Below, piece by piece: positions 1 to 11,163 of a stretch of DNA of 64,000 nt. The notes beneath the pieces are model-generated. The model had not been told where the DNA came from. It saw only the letters and a program-made list of their open reading frames with translations, and searched no databases. The DNA is from Tetmemena sp. SeJ-2015. Taxonomy: Eukaryota; Ciliophora; Spirotrichea; Sporadotrichida; Oxytrichidae. The stretch is from positions 1 through 64,000 of the forward strand of contig JAJKFJ010022160.1 in NCBI GenBank assembly GCA_027382625.1. The letters run 5' to 3'. Every line of letters begins with the position of its first letter. Within the stretch, counting starts at the first letter, position 1. Made by a program: the position numbers and the translations under genes.

Positions 1-117
1 GCTCAATTAATAGGCTTACTAAACTTTGAAATCCCCTTAATATTATAGATATAAAGGACCTTCTTATCTAGCACAGGAGCCTCAGTATGACTATAGCTCT
101 AATATGATTTCTATAGG

Positions 118-1333
118 GAGGAGGAGGAAGATAAGCAAACCTCAGGGAAGCAATAATCTAGGGCTGAGACTTCTAGCATCCATAGAGTTAAGTCTGATAA
201 GTCAAATCGAAGCTTGCCTAAAGACTCTCATCAGCAGAGCTCTTTCAAAGTAAGGCTTGCACTCTTGATACCTATAGAGGAGGACTCCACTCTCTTCTCA
301 AGCATCGGCAGTCTAAACTCCGAGAGCACAGAGAGCATCTAACTTGAAGCAAGAGCTTTCTCCGATCCCTGAGATAGTCGGATCGAACACAAAGCAACTC
401 AGTGTGTCAAAGAGGCTCACTGATCTCAAGCTCGGCTCATCACAGAAGAAGGCAAACTCAACGAGGTTCACTCCGACCAAGGCGAGATAGAGCCTCACTC
501 CTTTCTCATTAGCTATGGCATCCTTGAGGCTCAACTCAAACAGAAGGAGACAGAGTGAGGATGATGTGAGACTGGATGAGGCAACTCAAATGAGGATTAC
601 ACCTCGCAAGCTCAAACTCTCATCCTCAGGTATGAAAGTATTTCCATTGCTGATCTGCTTATAGATAATCGAAGTGAGGGCGAAGCATCAGCAAGCGTTA
701 AAACAGAAGAAGTAACGAGAATCGAACCTGAGGAAGTAGATGAGCTCAAGTACATTCCCATCTCGCAAGTGAGGTGCAACATGAATGAATGGCTTGGAAG
801 GTATGGCTTGCTCACTAGAGAGCTTGCGATCAAGAAGTCTGAGCTCAAGTAGCAGCAGTTCTCCCTCAGCTTTATCGCAGCCATCAGCCAGGATAGAGTT
901 ATCAGCAGTCAGATCATTGAGGGAGCCTTCAACTCAGTGCTCTTCGAGAACTTCATATATCAGACGCTGCGCTATGTGCGCACTGACAGAGAGATGAGCA
1001 GTAAGAAGATCGTGATCCTCATGGACAATGCAGTGATCCATAAGTACTCGGAGATGATGGAGACTGTCAGGAAGTTCAAGGCAGTGCTTCTCTTCAATGC
1101 GGAGTATTCGCCCTGGCTCAATCCAGTCGAGTCTCTCTTCTCATATGTGAAGAAGCAGCTCTAGAGTCAGCAGATCCATAACAAGTAAGATGCATCTGAG
1201 TTGAGCTTATAGGCAGCAACTGGTGAAAAGAGTCGGAGAGATCATGAGCGCGATGACTGAGACGGAGATCAGACAGATGTGGACGATCAGCATGAGGAAG
1301 TGGGAGCAGACTATACGCTTGGGCTACGTGTGA
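118..1333 (+). pseudogene. Decayed TBE-type DD34E transposase
   Basis: With TAA/TAG read as Gln, the frame is continuous from 580 to about 1210 and then moves by one base to finish at the TGA at 1331-1333. The DDE core is plain: MDNAVIHK (Asp at 1024-1026) and YSPWLNPVES (Glu at 1129-1131), with 34 residues between the second Asp and the Glu, as in Tc1-type enzymes. The shifted tail (EIRQMWTISMRKW) is a plausible C-terminus. Upstream, the same frame from 118 to 580 is protein-like but has at least four in-frame TGA codons. I could not place the first catalytic Asp; where a DE pair is expected the frame reads ISQVRCNMNEW. The family cuts and pastes DNA and in hypotrichs is linked to germline DNA elimination. 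This copy looks inactive. Confidence 0.75.
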
Positions 1334-1444
1334 TGCATCCTTAGGATGATGATGTAGGCTTGAGCCATATATGCATAAGACCTAACTAGATATAAGTACA
1401 AGCACTCTAATAATCACTACAACTACCCTGGATATAAAATCACA

Positions 1445-1458
1445 GGTTTTGGGGTTTT
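1445..1458 (+). repeat. Telomere-like terminal repeat of the TBE-like element
   Basis: The bases GGTTTTGGGGTTTT match the G4T4 telomere unit of hypotrich ciliates, in the orientation expected for the right end of a telomere-bearing element (reverse complement starts AAAACCCC). It marks the boundary between the transposon and host-like AT-rich DNA. Confidence 0.8.
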
Positions 1459-1459
1459 A

Positions 1460-1800
1460 AGCATTGGTAATAATTATATAATATTGGGCATAAGCTCGAA
1501 ATCGCTCTTATTTATTTTCCATAACTGCGATCAAACTTTTCTAAACGTGCAATATTATAGTATATTAAGAGTCTGAGCTTAATATTATTTGTGATCAGGA
1601 CCTAGAGGTATAATATATTACTGATCTAGGGATAATTCAGCCGCGGTAGGTAAGCAATATTTTTGAAGAATTAACTTTCCAAAATTAAATAGTATATTTA
1701 ATTTGATTTCATAAAAATTTCATTTCAAATGGGTTCCTACAATAATATTGGCACTCTATTCTAGGAAATAGTATTTTAAAAGTCTTTATAGCTATCTATT
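1460..1800. other. AT-rich spacer between the TBE end and gene G1
   Basis: No coding frame, RNA gene or repeat is convincing here. It separates the transposon end from the TGA that closes the G1 tail frame at 1801-1803 on the minus strand. Confidence 0.5.
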
Positions 1801-3740
1801 TCATTATCTACTTTTTAAATTAAAAATACTCCTATATATATTTTTATTTATTTTTAAAATATTTTCCTAAGTTTTTTGTTATTAATCTTCTAATAATGTA
1901 AAATAATTTACTTTCCTTTAGGAAAGAGTTTCATTATTTGTAAACCTCCTGTCATTTTAAAATTTTCTGGGGCTTTATATTTCTTAATTAGGCTTCTCTA
2001 CTGTGTATTTTCTAACAAAGCTGAATGGTGCCTCTTTTATTGAATTTTTATATTCAGTAATTTAATTTCTAGCCGATTAAAAACCTACTTAATCACTCTT
2101 GAGAAACTAAATTCGAGGGATTTTGATTTCTGAGAGTCCTTCTATATGTGTATCATCATTTAAACGTGAAGAACTTATTTCTAGTTTATTCAAGAGAATC
2201 GGCCTATTTGTTTACTTTCCCTAATTTAATTCATAGCTTGCTTACTTTTGTGATCCCTAATTAGTTTAACTCAAATACTAAGTTGCTTCCTATGAAAATT
2301 AGTTCAATTTATTGTTTAATTCAGGAGATGTGATCTTTAATATTTCTTGAAAGCTTTGAGATATCTTAGGAAAAGATTATTCGCTCTAAATATCTCCTCT
2401 TTGGATCTCAAAGCTCTTAATTTTTGGCTTATAATATTTATTCACTCATTATTTTAAAGTGCGAATTTATTTTTATTGTTTCTCATTGTGTTTAACTTTT
2501 TTACCTTTCTTCAATTTTTAGTTTGGTATCTCCGGAAAAAAAAATAATAGATAAATGAGTAATTTTATTGTTCAAAAGCTATTTCTTTATCTTAAGTTTG
2601 CTCTTTAAGATTCTGAATTATTTTGTGGCTTTTACCATTGAGAAGATCTTCAAACATTGCTATTTGAAGAAATGAATCTTCATCTTATGTAAAAGAGGTG
2701 GTTCCACTTCTCTCTAAAGGAACAAAAGGATGTTTCTTCTCTTCTTTTTTATTTTTCTTAAGTAAAGCCTTTTGTAATTTAACTTACTATATTTCTATGT
2801 TTAAATTATCTATCTCTTCATTAAGTGAAAGCAGTTAACTATAAATTTAAAAATGGCAAGAGTATTTTAAGTTGCTTCTTCTTTCTCTAAAATAGGAATT
2901 TTTTGACTATTTTAATAGAGATCATTATAATTTAGAATAGCACGATTGTCCAATTCAATAGAAAAAGTAGGAAAGTTTGAGCTATTATAGCAAGGCCAAG
3001 ATTTTGACTTTGTATACATTATTTAATATATTTAAATTATAATTATTTGACTATGATCGTAGGTGATGCTATCATCCATGAATCCTGCAAATGAAATAAC
3101 TATGCTTAAGATCAAATAAAATTATTATTATTTTTAATATTTTATCAAAAGCTAATTGGCGAGATCTACAATATATTCAAGCTTTTTATTGTATGGTCTA
3201 TAGCTCACCAATATCACCACATAAATTTAAAATTAGAGAGGAGAGAAGTGTCCATATATACTGAAGTGCTGAATAATCCATAAGAGCAAGTAAAATTACT
3301 GCAAAAGCCATTCTTCTATAGATAAAAGCCAAAAAGAAAGTCAAAGAATGGATTCTGTAGTTTTCATACACACTTCCAAACTTAGCCCGAGTTTCAGAAT
3401 TCAAAAGCTTATCTTTCATTCTCATGAGATATAAAATTATCACCAACGGTCCTAAAAAGAGTGATATAAGAACTATTGACCCAAATGTTATTATTTTAAT
3501 GCAGGATTAGTCTAAAGAGAAGTATTAACAATATTTATAATGACTAACTTGAATTAAGGCATTTATTGATAGAAAAAAATATTAAATTATAAAATATTAT
3601 TTTTAAGAAGCGCAAATCCGATATATCCTTTGATTACGCTTCTTATTGTGGAGTTAAACATAAGTTTGTCTCTAATAAGTTTCAGGAATATAAATTTTAT
3701 TATTTAAGGACTTTAACTACACTACGAAATAAAAACTTTC

Positions 3741-4361
3741 GGGGGGGGGCCTTTCCTCGTCATCCACTTTTTTCATGAAAAAATGAAAAATCATCATCTA
3801 GCCTAAAATCAGCCAAAACCGACAATTCTTTCGTCCAAATTAAAATCCAAAGAGTCTAAGCTACTCATATTCTTATATTTAGAGAATTTGGAAGAGCCTA
3901 GAAAGAAATTTTATTTTAAAAAATGTAATTTTAAACAAATGGAAAGATAATTTAAATAAATTAAATGCCTTAATAAATATAAAATTAACTCATAGATATA
4001 TAAACTTATATATAAGCGATTTAGGATTCTCTTCTTATTCTAGAGAATGCATAAAGCCTAATTAATTTAAAAATTAACATTTTGATCTATCTTTATTGTT
4101 ATGTGATGTATTTTTATTTAAATATGCTCTAATAACAAAAAATATATTTAGTTTTTTTATAATGTCGTCATAAAGATTAATTTTCTGTTCTCTACCTGCT
4201 AAATCTTTAAGATAATTCTTTTAAATTTAAGAATATGAGTAGGTTAGACTGTTTGGATTTGAATTTAGACTAATGAATTGTCGTTTTTGGCTGATTTTAG
4301 GCTAGATAGTGTTTTTTCTTTTTTAATGGAAAAAGTGGATGACGAGGAAAGGCCCCCCCCC
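3741..4361. mobile_element. 621-bp MITE with G9 ends and 8-bp target duplication
   Basis: The ends are nine G at 3741-3749 and nine C at 4353-4361, each followed inward by CCTTTCCTCGTCATCCACTT as an inverted repeat. Similarity of the arms continues for about 150 bp with mismatches; the middle is AT-rich and non-coding. The flanks carry the direct repeat AAACTTTC (3733-3740 and 4362-4369). The paralogous position in G2 (about 42370-42400) lacks the element. An 8-bp duplication is typical of hAT-type transposases, not of the TA-inserting elements elsewhere in the window, so a different enzyme probably moved it. It sits between two membrane-domain exons of G1. Confidence 0.85.
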
Positions 4362-6689
4362 AAACTTTCCAATATAATTACAGCTTAAGCCTTGAGAGAA
4401 CTCTAATAGCAATAATAGCCGAAGTTATAATCTAAATTATTGATTATATTTTTCATCACCAGTGAAAGTAAAGTGAAAACAAGAATCCAAAAGACTGATC
4501 GAATGTTAAAAGTTCCATCTAAGCTTATAAAGTTAAGAATTTTCAAAAGAGAAGTTGCTAAAATTATTTGAAAGATATCAATAAGAGCTATCTTGTATTA
4601 GTAAGAACTGAGAACATCATTTGCAGAAACACTTTCTTAAATTCCAAAAGCCTATTTTGTCCTAGCAATAGCTTCGTTAGTCCAAGCCTCAGGAAGAATA
4701 TTCATGTTAGAGAGGTCTTTAAAAAAAATTATCTTACAGTTGCTGCAAGTATTCAGTCAAAATAGCTGGGAGTGGTAAATTCAAGAGTTGCAAGTTTACA
4801 ACAATCTAAAGTGAGAGAAAAAGATTCCACAGATACTTCATAGTTACTCCTAGTACAAGGTATACTGCAAAGTTTGCAAAAGCGAGACCAATAGAAATGC
4901 TAGAAGAAGAGGATGCTACATTTCCTATTACCTAACCTAGAACAGATATTTAAATTTAACAGATCCTGAATCAAGCTAAGGTGGTACTCTTTTTAGAATT
5001 TACAATTTAGAACTGACGAAGTAAGCTGCATCTCTAGTTAAATAAATATAAATTCGAAAAGCTAACGGTTATAAGAATTTCACTCTTAAAGTATCCAAAG
5101 CAAATCCCCGTGAAATCCTCTAGTAATCCTCGAAAATTAATTTGACACTCAAAGTTGATGCTGTAAAATACAAAAATGAATTTTATAAATTTGTATTGTT
5201 GGTTATAATCCAAGATTTTACTTAATTGTCTTCTTAATTTTACTAATTAAAAAGGCTTCTAAGTTATCTCAATCTTCCACTGCTTTAATATAAAGGTGAG
5301 TTTGATTATATCACTTAAAATTTCAGGTAGTTTAATTTTAAAATGATTAGTTTTCGTCTTGGATCGTTGAAATATTAGTAGGCCAAAATATTTACCTGTC
5401 AAAAATAATTTTTGCTTCTCCATCATAGGTTATCTGCGTAGCGTAAGTATTTATGAAATAAATTTTATTTTAATTATTTTGTTTATGAACTTTTGCTAAG
5501 ATTCAGCTAGCAGATATGCGGATTAAAATTCTTCGACAAGTGAATTTAAAAATAAAATTTTGCTCTTAGGTTAAGTCATTAACTTGAATAAAGGTCTTGT
5601 ATACTGTAGATAGTGGTCTAGAGTTTAAATCTGTGATTTTAAAATCTAGTTAATGAATTCCTATAAGTGAAGCTTCATGTGGTTCGAAAACTAGAGTTTG
5701 GTTTTCAAGTCATAATAAAAAATATATAATAATTGTAATTAAGTCTAGTGAAAACACTGGCTGGGGAGGTATTTGAAATAGTTATATATGTCTAATCGTC
5801 CTCTGCATCAAAAATAAGGGGAAGTAATAGCTAGGTTCCTTTATTTATTGTGGCTTAAACGATTAAAATAGTTTTATAATAAAATATCCTATTTCAATTA
5901 AAGGCAGAGAGTGTTAGAAAACAGGGGCGGTGTTAGTTTTCTTCTGAGAGAATTCAAATTTTATAACTTCTACTACAAGAGTGAAAACTTAAATATAATT
6001 CGCTAACATCTCATTTATGATTATTTAAATATTAAAAGATGAAGAGAATAAAATAAAGTGAAAGTTATAAGCACCAGTAATTCTTTCTTTTTTTCAAGAA
6101 AATTTGAAATTTTAATTTATCTTAAATTATTTTTTAAAAGTCAATATCGTTAAGGTTTTAGCATTAAAATACTGACTGAATAAGAGGATGCATGTCTTTT
6201 AAATTATTTATTAAAATACCCTATTTTAAAAGGATAAAAAAAAACTTAGAATATAGCTTTTAAACTTCCTTAATTATGCCCTAAAAGGCCATTAATTAAT
6301 TTTAATTCAAAATAATATTTCTTTAATATAAATTATAATCAAAACCTTCTTAATAAACTTTAATAATTTTAATAAGAATAAGTTAAAAATTAAAAAAAGT
6401 TTATACTCCTAGTTGTATTATGCTTAGAAAGTATGTGTAAAAATGTGTGTTCCTAGCTAAGATTCATCAGTTGCAGTGATAATTACATCTGAAAGATTAT
6501 TCGTATAAAATGGGATATCCCATGCAAGTAACCCTCTCATCTCCTCCTATGAGTCTGACTCAAAACTCTCTCTAATCAATTGTTAAATATTTCTTTAAAC
6601 TTATTTAACTATTATACTTGTTTACAGCTCTCTGGATAATCACCTACTAAAGAGATCTTAGGAATTGACATTGGCTAGGACCCTAATAT

Positions 6690-7262
6690 ATTACAAAATA
6701 AAGATAAGAGTCAAAAATTAAAATTAAATACATTTTAGACTTAATATAATCTTCTAAATGAGCATTTTTAAATTTAAATAGATTGCAGAGACCATTTAAA
6801 TAATAAAATAAAGAGTAAATTCGCAACAGCAGTGATAGAATGTTTCGTTAGTCGATTTTACTTCAACAAGGAAACATTTCTCAAAATTCAAGAGCGAAAG
6901 AAAAAAGACGAACCACTTTTACATTTGGACGAAGAAAACATATCATAATTATTCTTAAAATAAGCGAGCTTCTCTGCATGAACTTAGAGAATATGATATC
7001 AATTGTAGGTGAGCTATTAGACTAGGTTGACATTTTGAACCCCTACTTTATATTAACAATTTTACCGATACAAGAGACAATCCACTTAGTAAAATACGAG
7101 GTGTGTGGTTGAAAAAATTAATCTATATGCTTTCACTCATCTATTAAAGCACTAACTCCATTTTTAAAAAAAAATAAAAATTTATAAATTATGTATTAGC
7201 CATTTAATTATTAAATCAAGGAATTAAATTCTTATTATTTTTGAATTTCGAGATGATACTAT
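6690..7262. other. Extra ~570-bp segment inside G1 carrying a foreign coding fragment
   Basis: In G2 the exon reads straight through from CPTMQYSQEEYPQF to ISIPKITL (about 44740-44690). In G1 the matching halves are about 570 bp apart. The extra DNA contains a plus-strand frame at 6781-6981 (67 codons, for example KFATAVIECFVSRFYFNKET) and a second protein-like stretch near 7070-7170, unrelated to G genes. I saw no inverted repeats. It could be an eliminated germline segment, a remnant of a transposon, or a coding segment of another gene. The product is unrecognised. Confidence 0.5.
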
Positions 7263-7647
7263 CAATAATTGAGTACTTCGGATACTCTTGTAAAGAATAC
7301 TATATAGTGGGACAAATTACTTTAAAGGTGAGCTTGCCTAGCCAGTTTGCTTTTTTAATCAAATATATTTATAATTTAAATGAAAATCTGATAAAAATAC
7401 CAGATGAAATGTTTTAGCCTTTGCCGATAAAATTAGAGTTACTTGTTTGTTCAATAGATTAGCAACTTTTTATTTTAATTTTTCCTGTTCTAAGCGCAGA
7501 GCCAGGAAATTAGCAAAGGTCACAAACTTCTAAACCCCATGAAGAAAATTTTTATAGCAATTAAAGAATGTATATTATGAATCTAAATATTCGATAAATA
7601 ACTGTTCCTGTGGGTTTTAAAACTTAATAATAATTAAAAAAATGATT

Positions 7648-9480
7648 TCAGCTCCTTTTAAATTTAGACTTTTTTTTTCTCGGCGCCACAGTGGCTGGAT
7701 CTATGTTTATAGATTAATTTCCAACTGTGACCCATCTGTCCCTTTAATTGTATAGTCTCCCAAACACATCGAGGTACCAGAAGTGGGGAATTAAAGTTTC
7801 CACTAATTCATAGAAAGCATCTGGCTTCCGCGAGGCTTCTCGTACCTCTTCTATTATCACATTTCTCACATAATATAAGACAGATCTCTCTCTAAGGTCA
7901 GTCATAGGCCCGTTTTTCCTTGCTATAATGCAAAACTCGGTGCAATGGCTAGTATAGAAACCTATTCCCTCTTTTAGGGTTTTATCAGGATTAAGTTTGA
8001 CCCAAGTGAGGAGATCGCATTTTTAGTAGCCCTGCTTACCCAGATAATCTAATGCTGCCTCTAGTTTAGCTTAAGTAACCCACATAAAAATGTAGCCATT
8101 TCTCTATAGCTTTTTTAAGGGTATTCGGCTTAATACAGCCTTTTCAGCCATTGTGAAATAGTTGAAGTTCATGCCGGTACCCTGCCAAGGAGGATCGAAA
8201 ACTATAGCCATAAAATCACATAAGTCGATTTCGATCGCATTGTCGTAAATAACCTCCTCCCACATTCTGTCGTCTAAAACGTCTCCTTAGTACTGAATTT
8301 ATTTGTTGTTAGATCTCTTCATGCCCCACTCAGTCCGTTCAGTGAGATACTCTGTTGGCTCAGAGTTGTTCACGTACTACTGAGGATTGACTTTCTCCAG
8401 CAAAACGCATTACCTCTATTTTTTAGACTCATTTATTAGTGCTCTGAATCCAAGTTCTTGCTATAGTTCAAGCTTTCTTTACTCTTTTTCTGACTCTGTG
8501 ACTTCACTTAAAGCAGATTATAATCTCTGATTTTCGATCAACAGTTACTACACTCTTATTTCTACCTGTTCGAGATGCTGCTTTAAATCAAAGTTTTCTT
8601 CAATCACTATTTTCAACTTTGATTTGAGGTCTTCAATAATTTTATCTCTTTGCTAAAGAAGGAACGCCTGCTACCTTTGACGAGCTTCTCGCCTCTATTA
8701 AGATATTCCACTGCTACCTTATGGATTCTAATACTAAAGCTTTGAAAGCTTAATCTATTTATCAGCTTGCTCTAAGATGAGGAGTTCTCTCTCTATTTGG
8801 TCTTAAATTAAGGCCTTTTTCTGCATTAAATTATCAGGCGTCGGCTTGAAGTGATTTCCTCTTGAACCTAAAACCAAATCTTAAAACTCGCCCTTATAAT
8901 GTTAGTACCATTAACCAAAACTTGAAAGGCTATCAAAATGCGAGCATAGTCTGTCTACTTGCTTTCTTGACCATCCATACTGCCTGTACAGTTAGTGCCT
9001 GCGACCATAAATATCAAGCATGAATCTCCTCTTTGAACTTTAAACAGCTTCTTTAATTTGTTACTAAATCTGATAACCTGAGTTATATTTTTTACTCTCT
9101 GGAAGGTAGCTAAAAAACTTGCTGTTGAGCTTGTTTTCTTTACTATTGATTATGTTGAGAGTGAGTTGGCTAGAGCTAAATTTCTCGCTTTTATATTAAC
9201 TAGGTGTTTGATTAATCAAGAACTATTCTTCTGATAAACCTAAGTTTCTCTCTCCAGGTTGATGTTGTTGAATAGATTGCTATTCTTAGAAATTCTGAGG
9301 TTTGGTGAAATGAGGATGGCTTTGATTAGAAAAATCACTGGCTAAGTTGAATGACTAAAAGTTCTGAGGCAACTTAATCAAGGTTCAAGATTAGGAGGGT
9401 AAGTTATGATTGTTTTGTTGGATATTCTGAGTCTTTCCTGCAGAATAACTTTAAGTTTATTGTTGAGAGCTTCTAAGCAT
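7648..9480 (-). CDS. MT-A70 family adenine-N6 methyltransferase with coiled-coil N-terminus
   Basis: Frame of 611 codons from ATG 9480 to TGA 7648-7650, with one in-frame TGA at codon 32 (9387-9385). The catalytic DPPW is at residues 429-432 (FDPPWQGTGMNFNYF), followed by family motifs: GYIFMWVT, a late SRKPDAFYELVE block, and FGRLYN...WVTVGNQ near the C-terminus. This is the METTL3/METTL4/ciliate MTA1 superfamily, which transfers methyl from SAM to adenine N6 in RNA or DNA; the substrate cannot be told here. The N-terminal ~400 residues hold a Gln-rich part, a basic region (FMLDIYGRRHQLYRQYGWSR) and a long coiled coil (about 290-360) that may bind a partner or DNA. It diverges from the plus-strand gene starting near 9900. 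If codon 32 is a true stop, translation would need a later ATG, the next clear one near residue 160. Confidence 0.85.
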
Positions 9481-9894
9481 ATTATGAGCAATTAAGTTGA
9501 TTAAAAAAATAAGTAAATAATTATTATAGTCTAATTTAAAACTCAGCTTTAAATTTTTAAGAAAGTCTTTTTTAAATGTTTGACTTATTTAGTGTTGTGA
9601 ACTTTTAAATAATTTTAGTGAATAAAGAATAACTGCAGTTGTCTTATAATATTATTTTTTAAAATATCAATCAGTGCTCATAAGTTTTAATTTGAATAAA
9701 ATGTCAGTTGAATATTTTTAAATTGGTAAGATAAAGTGAATCCTCAATCAATTTTAATATAATTTTTATAGAATTAAAAGCATGCAATAGAGAGAAATAA
9801 AACGGTCAGGTTTTCATTTAGACTAATTTGGATATAAAGGTAAGTAAAAATCTCAATAAAAATAGAAATCTCTTTCACTAAATTTAAACATTTT
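9481..9894. promoter_or_regulatory. Divergent spacer between the methylase and the 9.9-kb gene
   Basis: AT-rich, no convincing coding frame on either strand. Because the methylase starts at 9480 on the minus strand and plus-strand coding begins near 9900, this spacer should hold promoters for both. No specific motif was recognised. Confidence 0.35.
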
Positions 9895-10960
9895 AACGGA
9901 GTGACCCTCCCTGCATCATTACCGAAAGGTGTGATTAAAATTACAATAACTTAGCAAGAAAAGCTAACTGCGTGGTCTACGAGCCACTATTGAAGAGATA
10001 AAAATTCTATTTTTATTAAGAGATAAAGTCCTGGAACTTCAGCCCAAGATTTTAAATGTATCCTGGATTAAAAGCAATTCAGGTAGCTCCTTGCAACTAG
10101 GGCAAAGATTAAAAACGCTGAGTGCCTGTAGACTCATTTACTCATCTAAGCAGAATTAAGAAAATGACTTTAGAAGAAATTGATTCTCTAAGAAATAAAC
10201 TTAGGGACGCCAAGGTCTTTTCAAAAATAATGTGGAAAAAAGATAAGAGACCTTGAGAGCTAAATTTTTAAGAAGCAAAAATAAGATGAAGCGCTATAAA
10301 TTATAAAAGTCCAGCCGAGCAGCACCTTTAATTATAATAGAGAGAGGTCTATTGAAGCAGCAACAAAATTTAAATAAATCGATAAAGTTTCCAGAAGAAT
10401 GACAAATGGTTCTTTAAATTGCATTTGAAGTGCAACAACAAAGAAATTAAAAATTGGGATAAAAACCTCTCTCATTTTTAATAATGAAAGATGTAAGACT
10501 ACACAGCTACTCTATTCAACTTCTAGTTGAAGCTTTCTCTCAATCCCTAAAATTTAAATACTGCAGATGCCAATTTAAGGCTTCAAAAATAGTCTCTATA
10601 GCTTCGTCACAGAAAAGTTTAGGCACGACTAGAATAAGAGAAAATGTTAAAATTATTCATCCCTAAGTAACTTAAGTTCAAAATGAATCTAATTAAATCA
10701 CTAAGGTTTCTTGCCAAAAATTAACAAAAAACTTAATAAAATTATAAGAAAGAAATGCCAATCAAGTTTATGAAAGAATAAGTGAGAAGAAATTTATGAT
10801 GAAATAATAAAAAGACTTATTAGTTATTTCATAAATAAAACAAAACAATGTTAAAAAGGTTTAAAATGATCAAAATGACTCGAAGGGCTTAAAATAAGAA
10901 AAAAATATAAATAGAAAATTTTTCGTCATAAGTAATTAATAAAATAAGCCAATCGTTGTT
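9895..10960 (+). pseudogene. Unrecognised plus-strand gene of the 10.8-kb element, frame-broken
   Basis: A protein-like frame runs from about 9930 (ARKANCVVYEPLLKRQ) through a TGA at 10119-10121 into MTLEEIDSLRNKLRDAKVFS. It then shifts by one base at an A6 run (about 10235) into a Lys/Gln-rich, coiled-coil-like stretch (DLESQIFKKQKQDEALQ) ending near 10425. A second frame stays open from about 10240 to 11050 with a single TGA, and contains the stretch starting MKDVRLHSYSIQLLVEAFSQ at 10484. I do not recognise a family. The run of Gln codons written TAA/TAG and CAA supports real coding, but which frame is used is uncertain. Either the gene has decayed, or short introns or assembly errors break it. 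It points away from the methylase and converges on the transposase. Confidence 0.4.
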
Positions 10961-11163
10961 ATGATCCAAGCCATAAATAGAAAAGTAAGGATTTTCAACT
11001 GGACAAAAGTTTTTTATCATGGGCGAGTCAGAATAATACTCAGAAGATGACTTAAGTCAAACAGGCACATTAAAATAATGCAGCAAAGCCGCCTATAGGA
11101 CGTAGAAGAAAGAACTTTGGATCCATTAAAAGTCAGAATTTTAAATTTGCTCCACTATCCTCC

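Larger units (their letters stand above)
1..1459 (+). mobile_element. Right end of a TBE-like (Tc1/mariner) transposon
   Basis: The first ~1.46 kb is visibly richer in G+C than the DNA that follows. It carries a DDE transposase frame and ends in a telomere-like repeat (GGTTTTGGGGTTTT at 1445-1458). This is the hallmark of the telomere-bearing elements of hypotrich germlines, whose inverted repeats begin with C4A4 units. Only the right side of the element is in the window, so its other genes, opposite inverted repeat and target duplication cannot be checked. After 1459 the sequence becomes ordinary AT-rich germline DNA. The assignment rests on the transposase plus telomeric-end combination, not on an alignment. 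Confidence 0.72.
1801..7365 (-). pseudogene. G1, C-terminal half: CADG-type multipass membrane protein
   Basis: Minus-strand exons aligning with G2 and G3. In gene order they read: an exon ending near YPESCKQ (about 6670-6610); an exon around 6540-6430; cadherin-like beta motifs (NSRPLSTVYKTFIQVND, about 5640-5580; IFWPTNIS, about 5380); hydrophobic helices (GLAFANFAVYLVLGV, about 4890-4850); the MNILPEAWTN exon (about 4710-4480); FNIRSVFWILVF; a conserved KFGSVYENYR plus membrane-helix block (3446-3180); and a charged cytoplasmic tail ending at TGA 1801-1803. A secreted N-terminus and C-terminal membrane domain imply a cell-surface role, but the ligand is unknown. One-base frame breaks occur, for instance after the VFTLLSLVM helix, and the exon at 7260-7365 is cut by the 10.8-kb insertion. 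It is probably non-functional unless the insertion is removed during development. Confidence 0.7.
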
